A stretch of DNA of 64,000 nt from Nocardia spumae (GCF_020733635.1 NZ_JAJFZL010000001.1:6820001-6884000), one strand, 5' to 3'. Counted from the stretch's first letter, positions 34,978 through 46,188 are shown. Program-made: numbers and translations. Notes: generated by a model from the letters alone, not told the origin.

Positions 34978-37182
34978 TCAGTACCCCTGCGGCCCCTGGT
35001 AGTGGCCCTGCTGTCCGGGATACTGCGTATGCGGCCCCGGGAACGGCGGCTGCGGCACGTGATATCCGAAATCGTCGGCGACCATGGCCGCCAATTCCAG
35101 CAACGCCCGCCGGGTGGGCTTGCTGACCAGTTCCAGATCGATCTCCGCTCCCTCGGCGAGGTGGTCGTCGAACGGCACCACCTGCACCGCGCGGGTGCGG
35201 TCGAGGAACAGTTTGCGCAGCTGATCCAGATCGACGGTCGAGGCGCCACGACGGGAGGCGTTGACCACCACCACGGTGCGTTCCACCAGCTTGCTGTAGC
35301 CGTGGTGCTCGAGCCAGTCCAGCGTGGCCGAGGCGCTGCGGGCGCCGTCGATCGCGGGTGAGGTCACCAGGATCAGCGAACTGGCCATATCCAGGACACC
35401 GGCCATGGCCGAATGCATCAGACCGGTACCGCAGTCGGTGAGAATGATGTTGTAGAACTGCTGCAGGATGCCGATCGCGCGGCGGTAGTCGGCCTCGCTG
35501 AAGGCCTCCGAGACGGCCGGATCCTGTTCGCTGGCAAGCACTTCCAGCCGACTCGGGGCCTGGGAGGTGTGCGCACGCACATCCGAGTACCGGCTGATGT
35601 GCTGATCCTCGAGCAGATTGCGCACCGTCGAACGGGTCTGGCGCGGCACGCGATGGGCCAGGGTGCCGAGGTCGGGGTTGGCGTCGATGGCGATGACGCG
35701 ATCACCGCGCAGCGAGGCGAAGGTCGACCCCAAACCGACTGTGGTCGTGGTCTTTCCGACGCCGCCCTTCAGCGAGAGGATGGCGATGCGGTAATCGCCG
35801 CGCACCGGCTGGTTCACCCGGTCGACGAGTTCGCGGAACACGACATCGGCCGACGATTCGCCGGGGTTGATGGCGCCACCGGACATCTTGTGCACGGCTC
35901 GTCGCCAGCCGCTGCGGGGAGACCGCCGAGCGCGCTTGAGCAGGTTCAGGTCGTTGACCGAATGCGCCGACTGGTCGTGCTGGGACATATGTTGCGGCTG
36001 GAAGTTCGATTGCTGCGGCTGCTGATAACCCTGCAGCTGCTGCCCGGGACCACCCTGCCCCTGCCAGCCACCTTGCTGCTGCGGCGGCTGCTGCTGATAC
36101 TGCTGCTGCTGATACTGCGGCTGCGGCGGCGGGGGCGCGACCGGAGGCGGCGCCCAGCTGAAGATCTGCCCGCCCGCGGGATCGGCATCGCCTACCGGCT
36201 GTTCGGGCGCGGGTGGCGGAGCGTGCGGCTCGTCGAAGACGCGGCGAACCATGCCGTCACTGCCGATCTCCTGGCGGATCTCGCCGTACGGAGTTTCCTG
36301 GCGCACCTCGCCGTAACCGCTGGGCGGTGCGAAGTCTCCGGACTCACCGGGGCCCGGCTGGAAGCCGCCCGGCGGACCGGGCTGATAGAACTCACCACTC
36401 GGCCCCTGCGGTGCGAACTGGTTCGGATCGCCGGGGAACCCGCCCTGATCGGGCTGGACCGGCGGCGGTGCGAAACCCTGCTCGCCGGGATAGCCCGGCG
36501 GGGGCGCGAATCCGTCCGGCCCCGGGCCGTGAGCGGCCCACGGCGGCTGGAAACCGTTCTGGTCGCCGGGCGGCGGGAAACCGTTGGGATCGCCGGGCGG
36601 CGGGAAACCGTTGCGGTCCTGCGGCGCGAAACCGCCGGGATCACCCTGCGGCGCAAAGCCGTTCTGGTCCGGCGGCGGGAAGCTGTTCGGATCACCCTGC
36701 GGCACAAAGCCGTTCGGATCGTGGTGCGCGAACCCGTTCTGGTCGTGCGGCGCGAAACCGCTCGGATCACCGGGCGGGGTGAACGGGCCCGAATGATCGT
36801 TCATCGGAAACGATCCCGGCGGCGCGAAACCGGGATCCGGCGGATAGGGGCCACCCGGCGGAAATGCCCCGGGCGGCGCGAAACCCCCCTGAGCAGGCGG
36901 GAACTGGCCGCCCTCGGGTCCGAACTGCGGTCCGGGCGCGAAGGTGGTCTGTTCGATGCCCTCGGGCACCGGCGGAATGATGCCGGACGCGGCGTGCTCG
37001 AACTCGCCCGCGGCCCCGTCCGCCGGGGCGCCGTTCGGATCGGAATCGAGCGCGGGCGCACTCGAATCCGCATCTGATTCGTCCTGAGAGGGCGGCGAGG
37101 TCGGATTGTCGTGTTCGGCAGCTACATCGCCGGTTTGCGCATGCAACCAAGGCGGTGAAGTGGAGTTGTCGTTAGTCGTCAC
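34978..37182 (-). CDS. EspI-like MinD/ParA-type ATPase with disordered N-terminus
   Basis: A 734-residue protein in two parts. Residues 1-410 are a Pro/Gly/Gln-rich disordered region with tandem repeats at 139-214. Residues 465-720 are a MinD/ParA ATPase with the deviant Walker A KGGVGKT (472-478) in ILSLKGGVGKTTTT and the switch segment IAIDANPDLGTLAHR. The YRIAILSLKGGVGKT and WRRAVHKMSGGAINPG context resembles EspI (Rv3876) of ESX-1 and its paralogs. EspI regulates type VII secretion; no esx, ecc or myc genes lie nearby. GTG 37182 follows a GGGGG site. It may be an unlinked secretion regulator or a positioning ATPase. Confidence 0.8.
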   Translation of the reverse strand: MTTNDNSTSPPWLHAQTGDVAAEHDNPTSPPSQDESDADSSAPALDSDPNGAPADGAAGEFEHAASGIIPPVPEGIEQTTFAPGPQFGPEGGQFPPAQGGFAPPGAFPPGGPYPPDPGFAPPGSFPMNDHSGPFTPPGDPSGFAPHDQNGFAHHDPNGFVPQGDPNSFPPPDQNGFAPQGDPGGFAPQDRNGFPPPGDPNGFPPPGDQNGFQPPWAAHGPGPDGFAPPPGYPGEQGFAPPPVQPDQGGFPGDPNQFAPQGPSGEFYQPGPPGGFQPGPGESGDFAPPSGYGEVRQETPYGEIRQEIGSDGMVRRVFDEPHAPPPAPEQPVGDADPAGGQIFSWAPPPVAPPPPQPQYQQQQYQQQPPQQQGGWQGQGGPGQQLQGYQQPQQSNFQPQHMSQHDQSAHSVNDLNLLKRARRSPRSGWRRAVHKMSGGAINPGESSADVVFRELVDRVNQPVRGDYRIAILSLKGGVGKTTTTVGLGSTFASLRGDRVIAIDANPDLGTLAHRVPRQTRSTVRNLLEDQHISRYSDVRAHTSQAPSRLEVLASEQDPAVSEAFSEADYRRAIGILQQFYNIILTDCGTGLMHSAMAGVLDMASSLILVTSPAIDGARSASATLDWLEHHGYSKLVERTVVVVNASRRGASTVDLDQLRKLFLDRTRAVQVVPFDDHLAEGAEIDLELVSKPTRRALLELAAMVADDFGYHVPQPPFPGPHTQYPGQQGHYQGPQGY
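36541..36768 (-). repeat. Nine tandem D-x-N-G-F-x-P repeats in the EspI-like gene
   Basis: Residues 139-214 consist of nine units of 8-9 residues, for example DQNGFAHH, DPNGFVPQG, DPNSFPPP, DRNGFPPPG and DQNGFQPP. The DNA repeats about every 24-27 nt. Such arrays are prone to length change, so unit number may vary between strains. Confidence 0.85.
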
Positions 37183-37318
37183 GTTTCCCCCATCTGCTCG
37201 GAGAGAAGTTCGAGCAGAGAGCTCGCGGCCAATGCGCCACAACGCTAGCACGCTGGCCGAATACCGGTCCGCCGGTGAATAAGGGCCGCACCCCGTACCA
37301 GTCGGATTATCGCAGAAA

Positions 37319-37349
37319 ACCGCCCATCGCCTTCCCGGCGATGGGCGGT
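37319..37349 (-). terminator. Intrinsic terminator of leuA
   Basis: On the minus strand a perfect 13-bp stem, ACCGCCCATCGCC with GGCGATGGGCGGT and a 5-nt loop, is followed by a TTTT run (37320-37316 region). It begins 28 nt past the leuA stop and is one of the few hairpins here with a proper U-tail. Confidence 0.88.
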
Positions 37350-37377
37350 CTCGGCTGTCAAGCGGGGTGCGTGCGGA

Positions 37378-39330
<1,953 letters not shown>

Positions 39331-39381
39331 CTACCGAGGTGACGAAAGCACCCTCGGCGGCCCACCACGTAACCTGGCCGA

Positions 39382-40023
39382 ATGAGTTACGACCACGTCC
39401 TGCTGCCCGCGGGTGTCGCCACGACGACCGATGCGGTGGAGACCTATCTGGCCGCACAGCAGGGGCAGCCGGCGACCGATGCCGTGACGGCCATCGCCGC
39501 CGACGTGAACCGGCGTAACGAGGAACTGCCGGAAGAGGACGCGTTTCTCAGCGTCACCGCCGGCGGTGACGGCACCGGCGCCGCGCTCTACGTCGCCGCC
39601 CACTACGACGCCGTCGGACATGTCCGCGATCTGCTGTTCGAGCTGGCCACCCCACGCGACTACGCGCTCTACGATCCGCAGCTGAACTGGCTGATCGATC
39701 CCACCGGCCGGATCGACGCCACCGTCACGCACGGCGGAGCCGGCGAATTCCCGTACCTGACCGAGCGGCTCACGCGGCAGTGGGTGGCCGAACTCGCCGA
39801 ACCCAATCCGTACCTGATCGTCGAACGCGCCGATCACGTCTACATCCAGACCTATCGCGACGAGCCCGGCAGCTACCTGCTGGAGTTCCGCGACGGCTCC
39901 CCCGACCGGCACTTCGGTATCCGGCTCGAAGACCCCGCGCAGGTGGCCACGCTCATCTGGGATTGGACCGCGGAGGACCGCAGCCGGCTCGACACGTTCG
40001 ACTGGGAGCCGGTCGGCTTCTAG
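39382..40023 (+). CDS. Hypothetical protein, 213 residues
   Basis: I do not recognise this protein. It is acidic and soluble, with no signal peptide or membrane segment. It has evenly mixed alpha/beta character and segments such as [36 protein letters not shown] and [18 protein letters not shown] (quoted in parts). The latter resembles immunity-type or Smi1-like proteins of actinobacteria, but only loosely. Its ATG 39382 is divergent from leuA. Its stop codon overlaps the recR stop in a shared CTAG, so the two genes converge without any spacer. Confidence 0.7.
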   Translation: MSYDHVLLPAGVATTTDAVETYLAAQQGQPATDAVTAIAADVNRRNEELPEEDAFLSVTAGGDGTGAALYVAAHYDAVGHVRDLLFELATPRDYALYDPQLNWLIDPTGRIDATVTHGGAGEFPYLTERLTRQWVAELAEPNPYLIVERADHVYIQTYRDEPGSYLLEFRDGSPDRHFGIRLEDPAQVATLIWDWTAEDRSRLDTFDWEPVGF

Positions 40024-40628
40024 AGCGTGCGGCGGCCGGACAGCGCCCGGCCCAGGGTCAGCTCATCGGCGAATTCCAGATCGCCGCCCATCGGCAGGCC
40101 GGAGGCCAGCCGGGTGACCGACAATCCCGGGAAGTCACGCAGCATCCGCACCAGATAGGTGGCCGTCGCCTCGCCCTCGGTATTGGGATCGGTGGCGATG
40201 ATCACCTCGGTGACATCGACTCCGTCCTCCTGATTGCCGATGCGTCCCAACAGCTCTCGAATGCGCAGCTGATCCGGGCCGACCCCGGACAGCGGATCCA
40301 GCGCACCACCGAGGACGTGGTAGCGGCCGCGGAACTCGCGGGTGCGCTCGATCGCCTGCACGTCCTTGGGCTCCTCGACGACGCAGATCATGGTGCGGTC
40401 GCGGCGCGGATCGGCGCAGATGCGGCACAGTTCACCATCGGAGACCGTGCCGCAGACGACGCAGAACCGCACCCCGTCACGCACCTTCTGCAGGGCGGAT
40501 TGCAGCCGATCGATCTCCGGCGGCTCCACCGACAGCAGATGAAAGGCGATGCGCTGCGCGCTCTTCGGACCGACGCCGGGAAGTTTGCCCAGCTCGTCGA
40601 TCAGATCCTGAACCGGACCCTCGTACAC
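40020..40628 (-). CDS. recR: Recombination protein RecR
   Basis: A 202-residue recombination mediator of the RecF(O)R pathway, loading RecA at gaps. It has the helix-hairpin-helix [20 protein letters not shown] near residues 12-31 (given in part), the zinc finger [17 protein letters not shown] with four cysteines, and the Toprim segment [13 protein letters not shown] with [18 protein letters not shown] 40628 starts the normal-length protein 15 nt after the ebfC stop codon. It is in an operon with ebfC; ortholog of Rv3715c. Confidence 0.97.
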   Translation of the reverse strand: MYEGPVQDLIDELGKLPGVGPKSAQRIAFHLLSVEPPEIDRLQSALQKVRDGVRFCVVCGTVSDGELCRICADPRRDRTMICVVEEPKDVQAIERTREFRGRYHVLGGALDPLSGVGPDQLRIRELLGRIGNQEDGVDVTEVIIATDPNTEGEATATYLVRMLRDFPGLSVTRLASGLPMGGDLEFADELTLGRALSGRRTL

Positions 40629-40643
40629 CGGAATGCCCGGGTA

Positions 40644-40985
40644 TCAGAACGGCAGGCCGGGCATGGCCCCGCCGCCGCCCATACCGCCGGCCAGCGGACC
40701 CAACTTTTCGGCGGCCAGCTGCTGCGCATTGGCCATCGCGTTGTTGATCGCGCCGACCACGAGATCCTGCAGGGTGTCCACATCGTCGGGGTCGACGACC
40801 TTCGGGTCGATCTGCAGCGACTGCACCTCGCCGGTGGCCTTGATCGTCACCTTCACCAGACCGCCACCGGCCTCGCCTGCCACCTCGGTCGCGGCGATTT
40901 CGGCCTGCGCTTCCATCACCGCCTGCTGCATCTGCTGTGCCTGCGCGAGCAGTGCCTGCATGTCGAACTGTCCACCAGGCTCCAC
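40644..40985 (-). CDS. ebfC: YbaB/EbfC nucleoid-associated protein
   Basis: A 113-residue DNA-binding protein. The dimerisation helix [20 protein letters not shown], the [15 protein letters not shown] sheet and the [19 protein letters not shown]-terminal helices are the YbaB fold. It binds DNA broadly and shapes the nucleoid. GTG 40985 follows AGAGAGGAC and gives [10 protein letters not shown], as in mycobacterial proteins; ATG 40961 is the shorter alternative. It heads the ebfC-recR operon, ortholog of Rv3716c. In many bacteria dnaX comes just before it; here dnaX lies 14 kb away. Confidence 0.95.
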   Translation of the reverse strand: MEPGGQFDMQALLAQAQQMQQAVMEAQAEIAATEVAGEAGGGLVKVTIKATGEVQSLQIDPKVVDPDDVDTLQDLVVGAINNAMANAQQLAAEKLGPLAGGMGGGGAMPGLPF

Positions 40986-41128
40986 GGGGTGTCCTCTCTG
41001 CGGGATGCGAATGCACACCAGCCTAGTCACGTTTGGGTCTAGGCCCGCATCGGCCCGCAAACGGACAATTAGCATCAATGCGGGTCGGGCAACGGCAAGG
41101 GGTCGGGGCAACCCGGTGGAGGCCTGCC

Positions 41129-41740
41129 ATGAATGGCATTCGATGTGCACGCGTGTTCTCGGGTCCCTCCCGTGCGACGCGCTCTCGCGTCCGGGGTGCG
41201 GCCGCCGCGGCCGCGGTGACGACCGCGCTCGCCCTCGCCCCCGCGATCTCGGCACCCCTCGCGACCGCGGATACCGATTTCGGCGGTGGCTGTGTGCTCT
41301 ATCCCGACAATCCCGCAGCGACCGTGGCCGCACTGCACGACCATTGCACGTTCCAGCAGCAGTACGACATCTACCGTGCGGCCCCGCGCGGAGATGTCCC
41401 GACCGGCGTCACCAACGGCTGGGTGACCAGCCCACCGGTGATGGAGGCGGTGGCGCCGCCGTTCTGGCTGGGCAAGAACTTCTACACCGGACCCGACGGC
41501 GGTACCCTCACCAACCGCGTGACCGGTGCCGGAATCGAGGGTTTCCCGGCCAACGCCTACTCCGGCCCGTCCCTGATCGACGGCGCACCGGCCTGGCTCC
41601 TGGACTACGCCCCCTCGATCACCCCGCAGATCCTCGACGAGGTCCGTCAGGTCACTCCCGGGGTCTGGCTCGGTTATTCCTGGTGGCGCGGCCACTTCCA
41701 GACCACGCCGCTGCTCACCTTCGCCCTCACGGAGCGGTAG
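41129..41740 (+). CDS. Secreted protein of unknown function
   Basis: A 203-residue protein with a clear Sec-type signal: basic N-terminus, then [20 protein letters not shown] with cleavage likely after ATA. The mature part has a [19 protein letters not shown] segment, an [11 protein letters not shown] segment and a C-terminal region with several Trp residues (YSWWRGHF), suggesting a beta-rich extracellular fold. I do not recognise the family. ATG 41129 has GGAGG 7 nt upstream; the longer in-frame start at 41033 lacks one. It is divergent from ebfC and sits upstream of a MerR gene. Confidence 0.7.
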   Translation: MNGIRCARVFSGPSRATRSRVRGAAAAAAVTTALALAPAISAPLATADTDFGGGCVLYPDNPAATVAALHDHCTFQQQYDIYRAAPRGDVPTGVTNGWVTSPPVMEAVAPPFWLGKNFYTGPDGGTLTNRVTGAGIEGFPANAYSGPSLIDGAPAWLLDYAPSITPQILDEVRQVTPGVWLGYSWWRGHFQTTPLLTFALTER

Positions 41741-41795
41741 GACAAGACACACCGGGGGCCCGAAAACCGCCGGAGCGAAGCGGAGGCCACAGTAG

Positions 41796-41826
41796 TTGAC
41801 TCTCCATCTGCTGGAGGGTGTGTGCT
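41796..41826 (+). promoter_or_regulatory. MerR-type promoter with a 19-bp spacer dyad
   Basis: -35 TTGACT (41796-41801) and -10 TGTGCT (41821-41826) are 19 bp apart. The spacer carries CTCCA-TCTGC-TGGAG (41802-41816). The long spacer and dyad between the promoter elements are the hallmark of MerR-activated promoters. The ATG of the MerR gene lies 7 nt past the -10, implying a leaderless, autoregulated mRNA. Confidence 0.75.
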
Positions 41827-41832
41827 GTTCAC

Positions 41833-42648
41833 ATGACGGCGACGGTGTCCATCGGTGAGTTTTCCCGGCTCACGTGTCTCAGCGTGAAGACGCTGCGGTA
41901 CTACCACGAGATCGAGGTGCTGGAACCGGTCTCGATCGATCCGGGGTCCGGCTATCGACGCTATTCGACCGATCAGGTGGAGCGGGCGCATCTGATCCGG
42001 CGGTTACGGGATCTGGATATGCCGATTCCGCAGGTCCGCGCGGTACTGGCGGCACCGGATCGCGCGGCGCGGGATGCGGCGCTGCGCGATCATCTGGAGC
42101 GGATGGAGGCGGAACTGCTGCGCACTCGCGATGTGGTGGCCTCGCTGCGGTCCTTGTTGTCGCCGAGCGCGCCGATCGAGGTGACCTATCGGATGACGCC
42201 GCAGTTCACCGCCCTGGCGATGGCGACGGTGGTGGCGCGCGACGATATCGGCGAGTGGTGCGCGACGGCGTTCGGGCAGCTCTACGGGCTGTTGGGGGCC
42301 GCGGGAGTCGATCCGGCGGGGCCGGGCGAGGCCACCTACTCCTCGGACTTCTTCGAAAACGACCGCGGCGAGGTGGTGGTCTACGTTCCGCTCGCCGATA
42401 CCGCGGTGACCGTCGAGCACCCCGGCACGGAGCTCCGGCGGTTCGCCGCCCGCCGTTTCGCGATCGCGGTGCACACCGGGCCGTTCACCGATTTCGATCG
42501 CACCTACGGCGCCCTCGGCTCACATGTCGCCGAACACGATGTCGCGCTGGCGGAACCGATTCGCGAGATCTACGTGGTCGGACCCCAGGATTCCGGCGAT
42601 CCGGACACCTTCCGCACCGAGGTGTGCTGGCCGATCGCCCCGCGCTGA
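41833..42648 (+). CDS. MerR family regulator with GyrI-like effector domain
   Basis: A 271-residue activator. The winged helix SIGEFSRLTCLSVKTLRYYHEIEVLEP is followed by a dimerisation coil with DHLERMEAELLRTRDVVASL, then a GyrI-like small-molecule-binding domain from about residue 115 (VTYRMTPQFTALAMATVVAR through PIREIYVVGP). This layout matches BmrR/TipA-like multidrug sensors. The start is ATG 41833, directly at the predicted transcription start of its own MerR-type promoter. The VOC gene follows after 43 nt and may be co-regulated. Confidence 0.92.
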   Translation: MTATVSIGEFSRLTCLSVKTLRYYHEIEVLEPVSIDPGSGYRRYSTDQVERAHLIRRLRDLDMPIPQVRAVLAAPDRAARDAALRDHLERMEAELLRTRDVVASLRSLLSPSAPIEVTYRMTPQFTALAMATVVARDDIGEWCATAFGQLYGLLGAAGVDPAGPGEATYSSDFFENDRGEVVVYVPLADTAVTVEHPGTELRRFAARRFAIAVHTGPFTDFDRTYGALGSHVAEHDVALAEPIREIYVVGPQDSGDPDTFRTEVCWPIAPR

Positions 42649-42691
42649 CTTTTCGCAATTCCACGAGAACCCAACCGGGAGAGGTAGTTAC

Positions 42692-43039
42692 ATGACACTC
42701 GCGCTGAGCAACATCACCTTCGACTGCGCCGACGCGGCGACGCTGGCGAATTTCTACGGGCGACTACTGGATCGACCGGTGAATCCGGACGCGAACCGGT
42801 ACTTCGCGACCGTCGGCAGCGCCGAGCAGGGTCCGACCCTGATGTTCACCGCGGTCCCGGACAAGACCCCGGGCAAGAACGCCGTCCACCTCGATCTGAG
42901 CGCGCCGGATTGGCGCGCTCAGATCGAGCGAGCGGTAGCGCTGGGCGCCGAGCACATCGGCGACTTCGACGAGTACGGAGTCCGCTGGGCGACCCTGGCC
43001 GACCCGGAGGGCAACCTCTTCGATATAGGCCGTGCCTGA
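42692..43039 (+). CDS. VOC (glyoxalase/bleomycin-resistance-fold) protein
   Basis: A 115-residue vicinal-oxygen-chelate protein: ALSNITFDCADAATLANFYGRLL opens the first repeat and FDEYGVRWATLADPEGNLFDI (in part) closes the second. The size fits a single-domain lyase, dioxygenase or ligand-binding protein. ATG 42692 has a strong GGGAGAGG site. It follows the GyrI-domain MerR gene, so it may bind or alter the same small molecule (inference). Substrate unknown. Confidence 0.85.
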   Translation: MTLALSNITFDCADAATLANFYGRLLDRPVNPDANRYFATVGSAEQGPTLMFTAVPDKTPGKNAVHLDLSAPDWRAQIERAVALGAEHIGDFDEYGVRWATLADPEGNLFDIGRA

Positions 43040-43102
43040 GGGTCGCCGCTTCCCTCGCTGTCTGCGAATCCCGCTGCGAGACAGTAGAACCCGGGCCGAG
43101 AC

Positions 43103-43125
43103 CCGCGTCGGCGGTGCCGACGCGG
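43103..43125. terminator. Bidirectional terminator
   Basis: CCGCGTCGGC (43103-43112) pairs perfectly with GCCGACGCGG (43116-43125) around GGT. It lies between the converging VOC and SRPBCC genes, 6 nt from the latter's stop. Confidence 0.75.
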
Positions 43126-43130
43126 AAAAT

Positions 43131-43565
43131 TCAGGCCAGTTCGCGCTGGAGGTTCTCGAGCACCTCGGCCTGGATCTTCTTCAGGCCGAGCGGGGCGAAG
43201 ATCCCCTCGAAGAAGCCGGGAACACCACCGGCGCCCTTCCACGTCGTGCGAACAGTCACCACCGAGCCCTCACCGGAGGGCGACACCGTCCAGGTGGTGA
43301 CCAGGGTGGAGTTCGAATCACGTTCGGTCACCATGGAATCGGAGACCGTGACGACGGCGTGAACGTTGCGGGAGCGCTTCTCGGTGGCCTGCAGCGTCCA
43401 CTCCGCCACCGTTCCCGCCCCCTTCCCACCCTCGAGAACCTTGTAGTCACGATAATGCGCGGACAGAATGCGCGGCCGCACGCCCTCGTAGTCCGCAATG
43501 GCGTCCAGCACGCGCTGCGGTTCACCAGCCACGACGGTCGAGCTGGATGCACTGACCTGTCCCAC
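43131..43565 (-). CDS. SRPBCC family protein (Rv3718c-like)
   Basis: A 144-residue helix-grip protein: GQVSASSSTVVAGEPQRVLDAIADYEGVRPRIL opens it (in part), with strands including VTVRTTWKGAGGVPGFFEGIF and a C-terminal helix KKIQAEVLENLQREL. It belongs to the START-like superfamily that binds lipids or polyketides. GTG 43565 follows AGGAGCTC. It occupies the place of Rv3718c in the conserved gene order leading to the fatty-acid genes and dnaX. A lipid-binding role is plausible but untested. Confidence 0.85.
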   Translation of the reverse strand: MGQVSASSSTVVAGEPQRVLDAIADYEGVRPRILSAHYRDYKVLEGGKGAGTVAEWTLQATEKRSRNVHAVVTVSDSMVTERDSNSTLVTTWTVSPSGEGSVVTVRTTWKGAGGVPGFFEGIFAPLGLKKIQAEVLENLQRELA

Positions 43566-43713
43566 AATGAGCTCCTAGTCCGATCCGGTTTGTTCTGTTC
43601 GTTCGATTTCGGGCCGTTCTGCCGGGCTATGCTACGCCGGGCTCTGGGGCAATTCTGGACCGGCAGATGCTGTTTCGCACTGCCGAAGCGAACAACTTTT
43701 CAGGGGTATATAG

Positions 43714-44352
43714 GTGTCGGGCCTTGCCAGCGGCGGATCACGTATCAAGAACATCCTCAAATGGGGTGGCCTCGTCGCGGCGGGCATCGTCGCGATCGTC
43801 GTCTCGATCTCACTGTTGAACAGCCATGGCAAGGTCGACTGCGGGGGCCAGGACATGAAGGCCGGGGACGAGTGCGTCCAGGTCAGCAAGCGTGGTCACA
43901 CCACCACCCGCTCGATGGACGAGCAGGCCTCGAGCAACACTCGAACCGGCTGGATAATGCTGGGCGTCGGCGTGCTGATGATCGCCGGCGGTGGGTTCCT
44001 CCTCGTGCAGGAGTTGCGCAAGCCGGGTGAATCGGGCCCTCGGCAGGCCGTGCAGGTGACGCCGAACGGCCCGTCCAATCCGCCGATGCCCGCCTACGGT
44101 CCCGCGGGCTACCCGCCGGCGGGCGCGAATCCGGCGCCGTATCCGCCCGCCGCGCCCGGGTATCCACCCGCCGGTTATCCCCCGCCCGGATATCCGGCGG
44201 CCGGCCCCGGCTATCCCCCGCCGCCGCCCGGATATCCGGCCGCGCCGCACGGACATCCCCAATACGCCGCCGGCCCAGCCAATTACGGACCCGGCCCCGC
44301 TGGTGGATACCCGCCCGCACCACAGGGCTATCCGCCCGCCGGACACCGCTGA
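43714..44352 (+). CDS. Membrane protein with Pro/Gly/Tyr-rich tail
   Basis: A 212-residue protein with two hydrophobic helices, residues 16-36 and about 76-97, separated by a short loop with two Cys in CGGQDMKAGDEC that may form a disulfide. From residue 115 on it is a low-complexity tail of GYPPAGYPPPGYPAAGPGY-type repeats (PGYPPA units). Such tails are common on actinobacterial septum and cell-wall-associated proteins and are usually disordered. GTG 43714 follows AGGGG. I do not recognise a family beyond this layout. It faces away from the SRPBCC gene. Confidence 0.7.
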   Translation: MSGLASGGSRIKNILKWGGLVAAGIVAIVVSISLLNSHGKVDCGGQDMKAGDECVQVSKRGHTTTRSMDEQASSNTRTGWIMLGVGVLMIAGGGFLLVQELRKPGESGPRQAVQVTPNGPSNPPMPAYGPAGYPPAGANPAPYPPAAPGYPPAGYPPPGYPAAGPGYPPPPPGYPAAPHGHPQYAAGPANYGPGPAGGYPPAPQGYPPAGHR

Positions 44353-44724
44353 GCGATGCCGGCGGATCACCGTCGCACCCGCCCCGCCTCCGCCGCGGTA
44401 CGAGCCGGAGTCGGCGACGAGCCTCGGGCACGCCCCCGATACCGGACACCCGGCGCCGGCCCGGGCCGGCGCCGACCCACGGCACCCCTCGAAGCGGAAC
44501 GCTGGTTCCGGGACGGTTCACGATTTTCGACTGATTCGTCACAAACCGCGCAGCGCATGGCCACTCACTCTTTTCCGCGCGGAAATATGTGCGTGAACTG
44601 CGGATACAGGTGGGGGCGGAGCACCGCCTTCGTGATCGAACGCAATGCAACAGATGCGTGAAGAATCGACGCGATAGGTACCCTCGCGGTGGCCGGGTCA
44701 AACCCGGAGAGATAGCGTCAGGGT
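44353..44724. other. Intergenic region upstream of the 10-methyl fatty acid genes
   Basis: This 372-nt stretch has no convincing gene on either strand. Its one clear element is CCGGGT-CAA-ACCCGG at 44693-44707, 18 nt before the FAD oxidoreductase start. It could be an operator or a small hairpin in the leader. The promoter for the pair must lie within the last 100 nt. Confidence 0.4.
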
Positions 44725-46188
44725 GTGGCAGTGAGTCTGTTGGGGAAGGCCGGCCGCGCGCCGGCCGCACGCGAATCAGGTTTTGCCGCGCACCGAGAAG
44801 GTGTCGAGCGTCTGCTCGCCAGCTATCGTGCGATTCCTTCCGATGCCAACGTGCGGTTGGCCAAGAAGACGTCGAACTTATTTCGCGCCCGGGCGAAGAA
44901 CCCCGCACCCGGATTGGATGTGTCGGGACTTACCCGGGTGATCGCGGTCGATCCGGAGAGCAAGACCGCGGAGGTGGCCGGTATGACCACCTACGAGGAT
45001 TTGGTCGCGGCCACGCTGCCCTACGGTCTGGCGCCCCTGGTGGTTCCGCAGCTGAAGACGATCACGCTGGGGGGCGCGGTCACCGGTCTGGGTATCGAGT
45101 CGACGTCGTTCCGCAACGGTCTGCCGCACGAGTCCGTACTCGAGATCGACGTGCTGACCGGAGCCGGTGAGATCATCACCGTGACCCCGGACGGAGAACA
45201 CGCCGATCTGTTCCGAGGGTTCCCGAATTCCTATGGCACGCTCGGTTATTCGACCCGGCTGAAGATCGAGCTGGAATCGGTGCAGCCGTATGTGGCGTTG
45301 CGCCACGTGCGCTTCCACGATCTGCGGGAGCTGGAGTCGGTGATGGCGCGGATCGTCACCGAGCGCAGCTACGCGGGCGAACGGGTCGACTATCTCGACG
45401 GCGCCGTATTCACCGCCGACGAAAGCTATCTCGTCCTCGGACGCCAGACCGACGAGCCGGGCCCGGTCAGCGATTACACCGGGATGGACATCTACTACCA
45501 GTCGATCCGGCACGACGGCGCCGAACCCGCACGCGACCGGCTGACCATCCACGACTACCTGTGGCGCTGGGATACCGACTGGTTCTGGTGCTCTCGGGCA
45601 TTCGGCACCCAGAACCCGAAGATCCGCCGGTTCTGGCCCAAGCCGTACCGGCGCTCCAGCTTCTACTGGAAACTCATCGCGCTGGACCACAAATACGACA
45701 TCGCGGACAAACTCGAGGCTCGCAAGGGTAATCCGCCCCGCGAGCGCGTGGTGCAGGACATCGAGGTACCGATCGAGCGGACCGCCGATTTCCTGCACTG
45801 GTTCCTGCGCGAAATTCCGATCGAACCGCTCTGGTTGTGCCCACTTCGGTTGCGCGACAGCGCGGAAACGCCCGGCAGTGGCGTTCCGGACGACCCCTCG
45901 CGCCCGTGGCCGCTCTATCCGCTGGAACCCGAGCGGACGTACGTGAATGTCGGATTCTGGTCGGCGGTGCCGAAACAACCCGGCCAGATCGAAGGCGCGG
46001 CCAATAGGGCCATCGAGGACGAGGTCGCCCGCCTCGACGGCCACAAGTCGCTCTACTCGGATTCCTATTACTCGGAAGAGGACTTCGCGCGCCTCTACGG
46101 CGGCGACGACTATCCGAACCTGAAGAAACGATACGACCCCGATCATCGTTTGCTGGATTTGTATTCGAAGGCGGTGCAACGCAAGTGA
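44725..46188 (+). CDS. bfaA: FAD-binding oxidoreductase of 10-methyl fatty acid synthesis (BfaA/TmsA-like)
   Basis: A 487-residue VAO/DHCR24-like FAD protein. FAD-binding segments are LTRVIAVDPESKTAEVAGMTTYEDLV and TLGGAVTGLGIESTSFRNGLPHESV (read in parts). Family members reduce or oxidise lipid double bonds. With the next gene it forms the two-gene arrangement (bfaA-bfaB, also named tmsA-tmsB) known to make 10-methyl (tuberculostearic) acids. The reductase turns a 10-methylene lipid chain into the 10-methyl form. It ends 4 nt into the methyltransferase start (GTGA). It corresponds in position to Rv3719. Confidence 0.78.
   Translation: MAVSLLGKAGRAPAARESGFAAHREGVERLLASYRAIPSDANVRLAKKTSNLFRARAKNPAPGLDVSGLTRVIAVDPESKTAEVAGMTTYEDLVAATLPYGLAPLVVPQLKTITLGGAVTGLGIESTSFRNGLPHESVLEIDVLTGAGEIITVTPDGEHADLFRGFPNSYGTLGYSTRLKIELESVQPYVALRHVRFHDLRELESVMARIVTERSYAGERVDYLDGAVFTADESYLVLGRQTDEPGPVSDYTGMDIYYQSIRHDGAEPARDRLTIHDYLWRWDTDWFWCSRAFGTQNPKIRRFWPKPYRRSSFYWKLIALDHKYDIADKLEARKGNPPRERVVQDIEVPIERTADFLHWFLREIPIEPLWLCPLRLRDSAETPGSGVPDDPSRPWPLYPLEPERTYVNVGFWSAVPKQPGQIEGAANRAIEDEVARLDGHKSLYSDSYYSEEDFARLYGGDDYPNLKKRYDPDHRLLDLYSKAVQRK

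Noticed and set aside
36541..36768. CRISPR-like array suggested by regular 24-27 nt repetition
   Set aside because: The repeats are in frame, without unique spacers, and encode protein repeats of the EspI-like ATPase.
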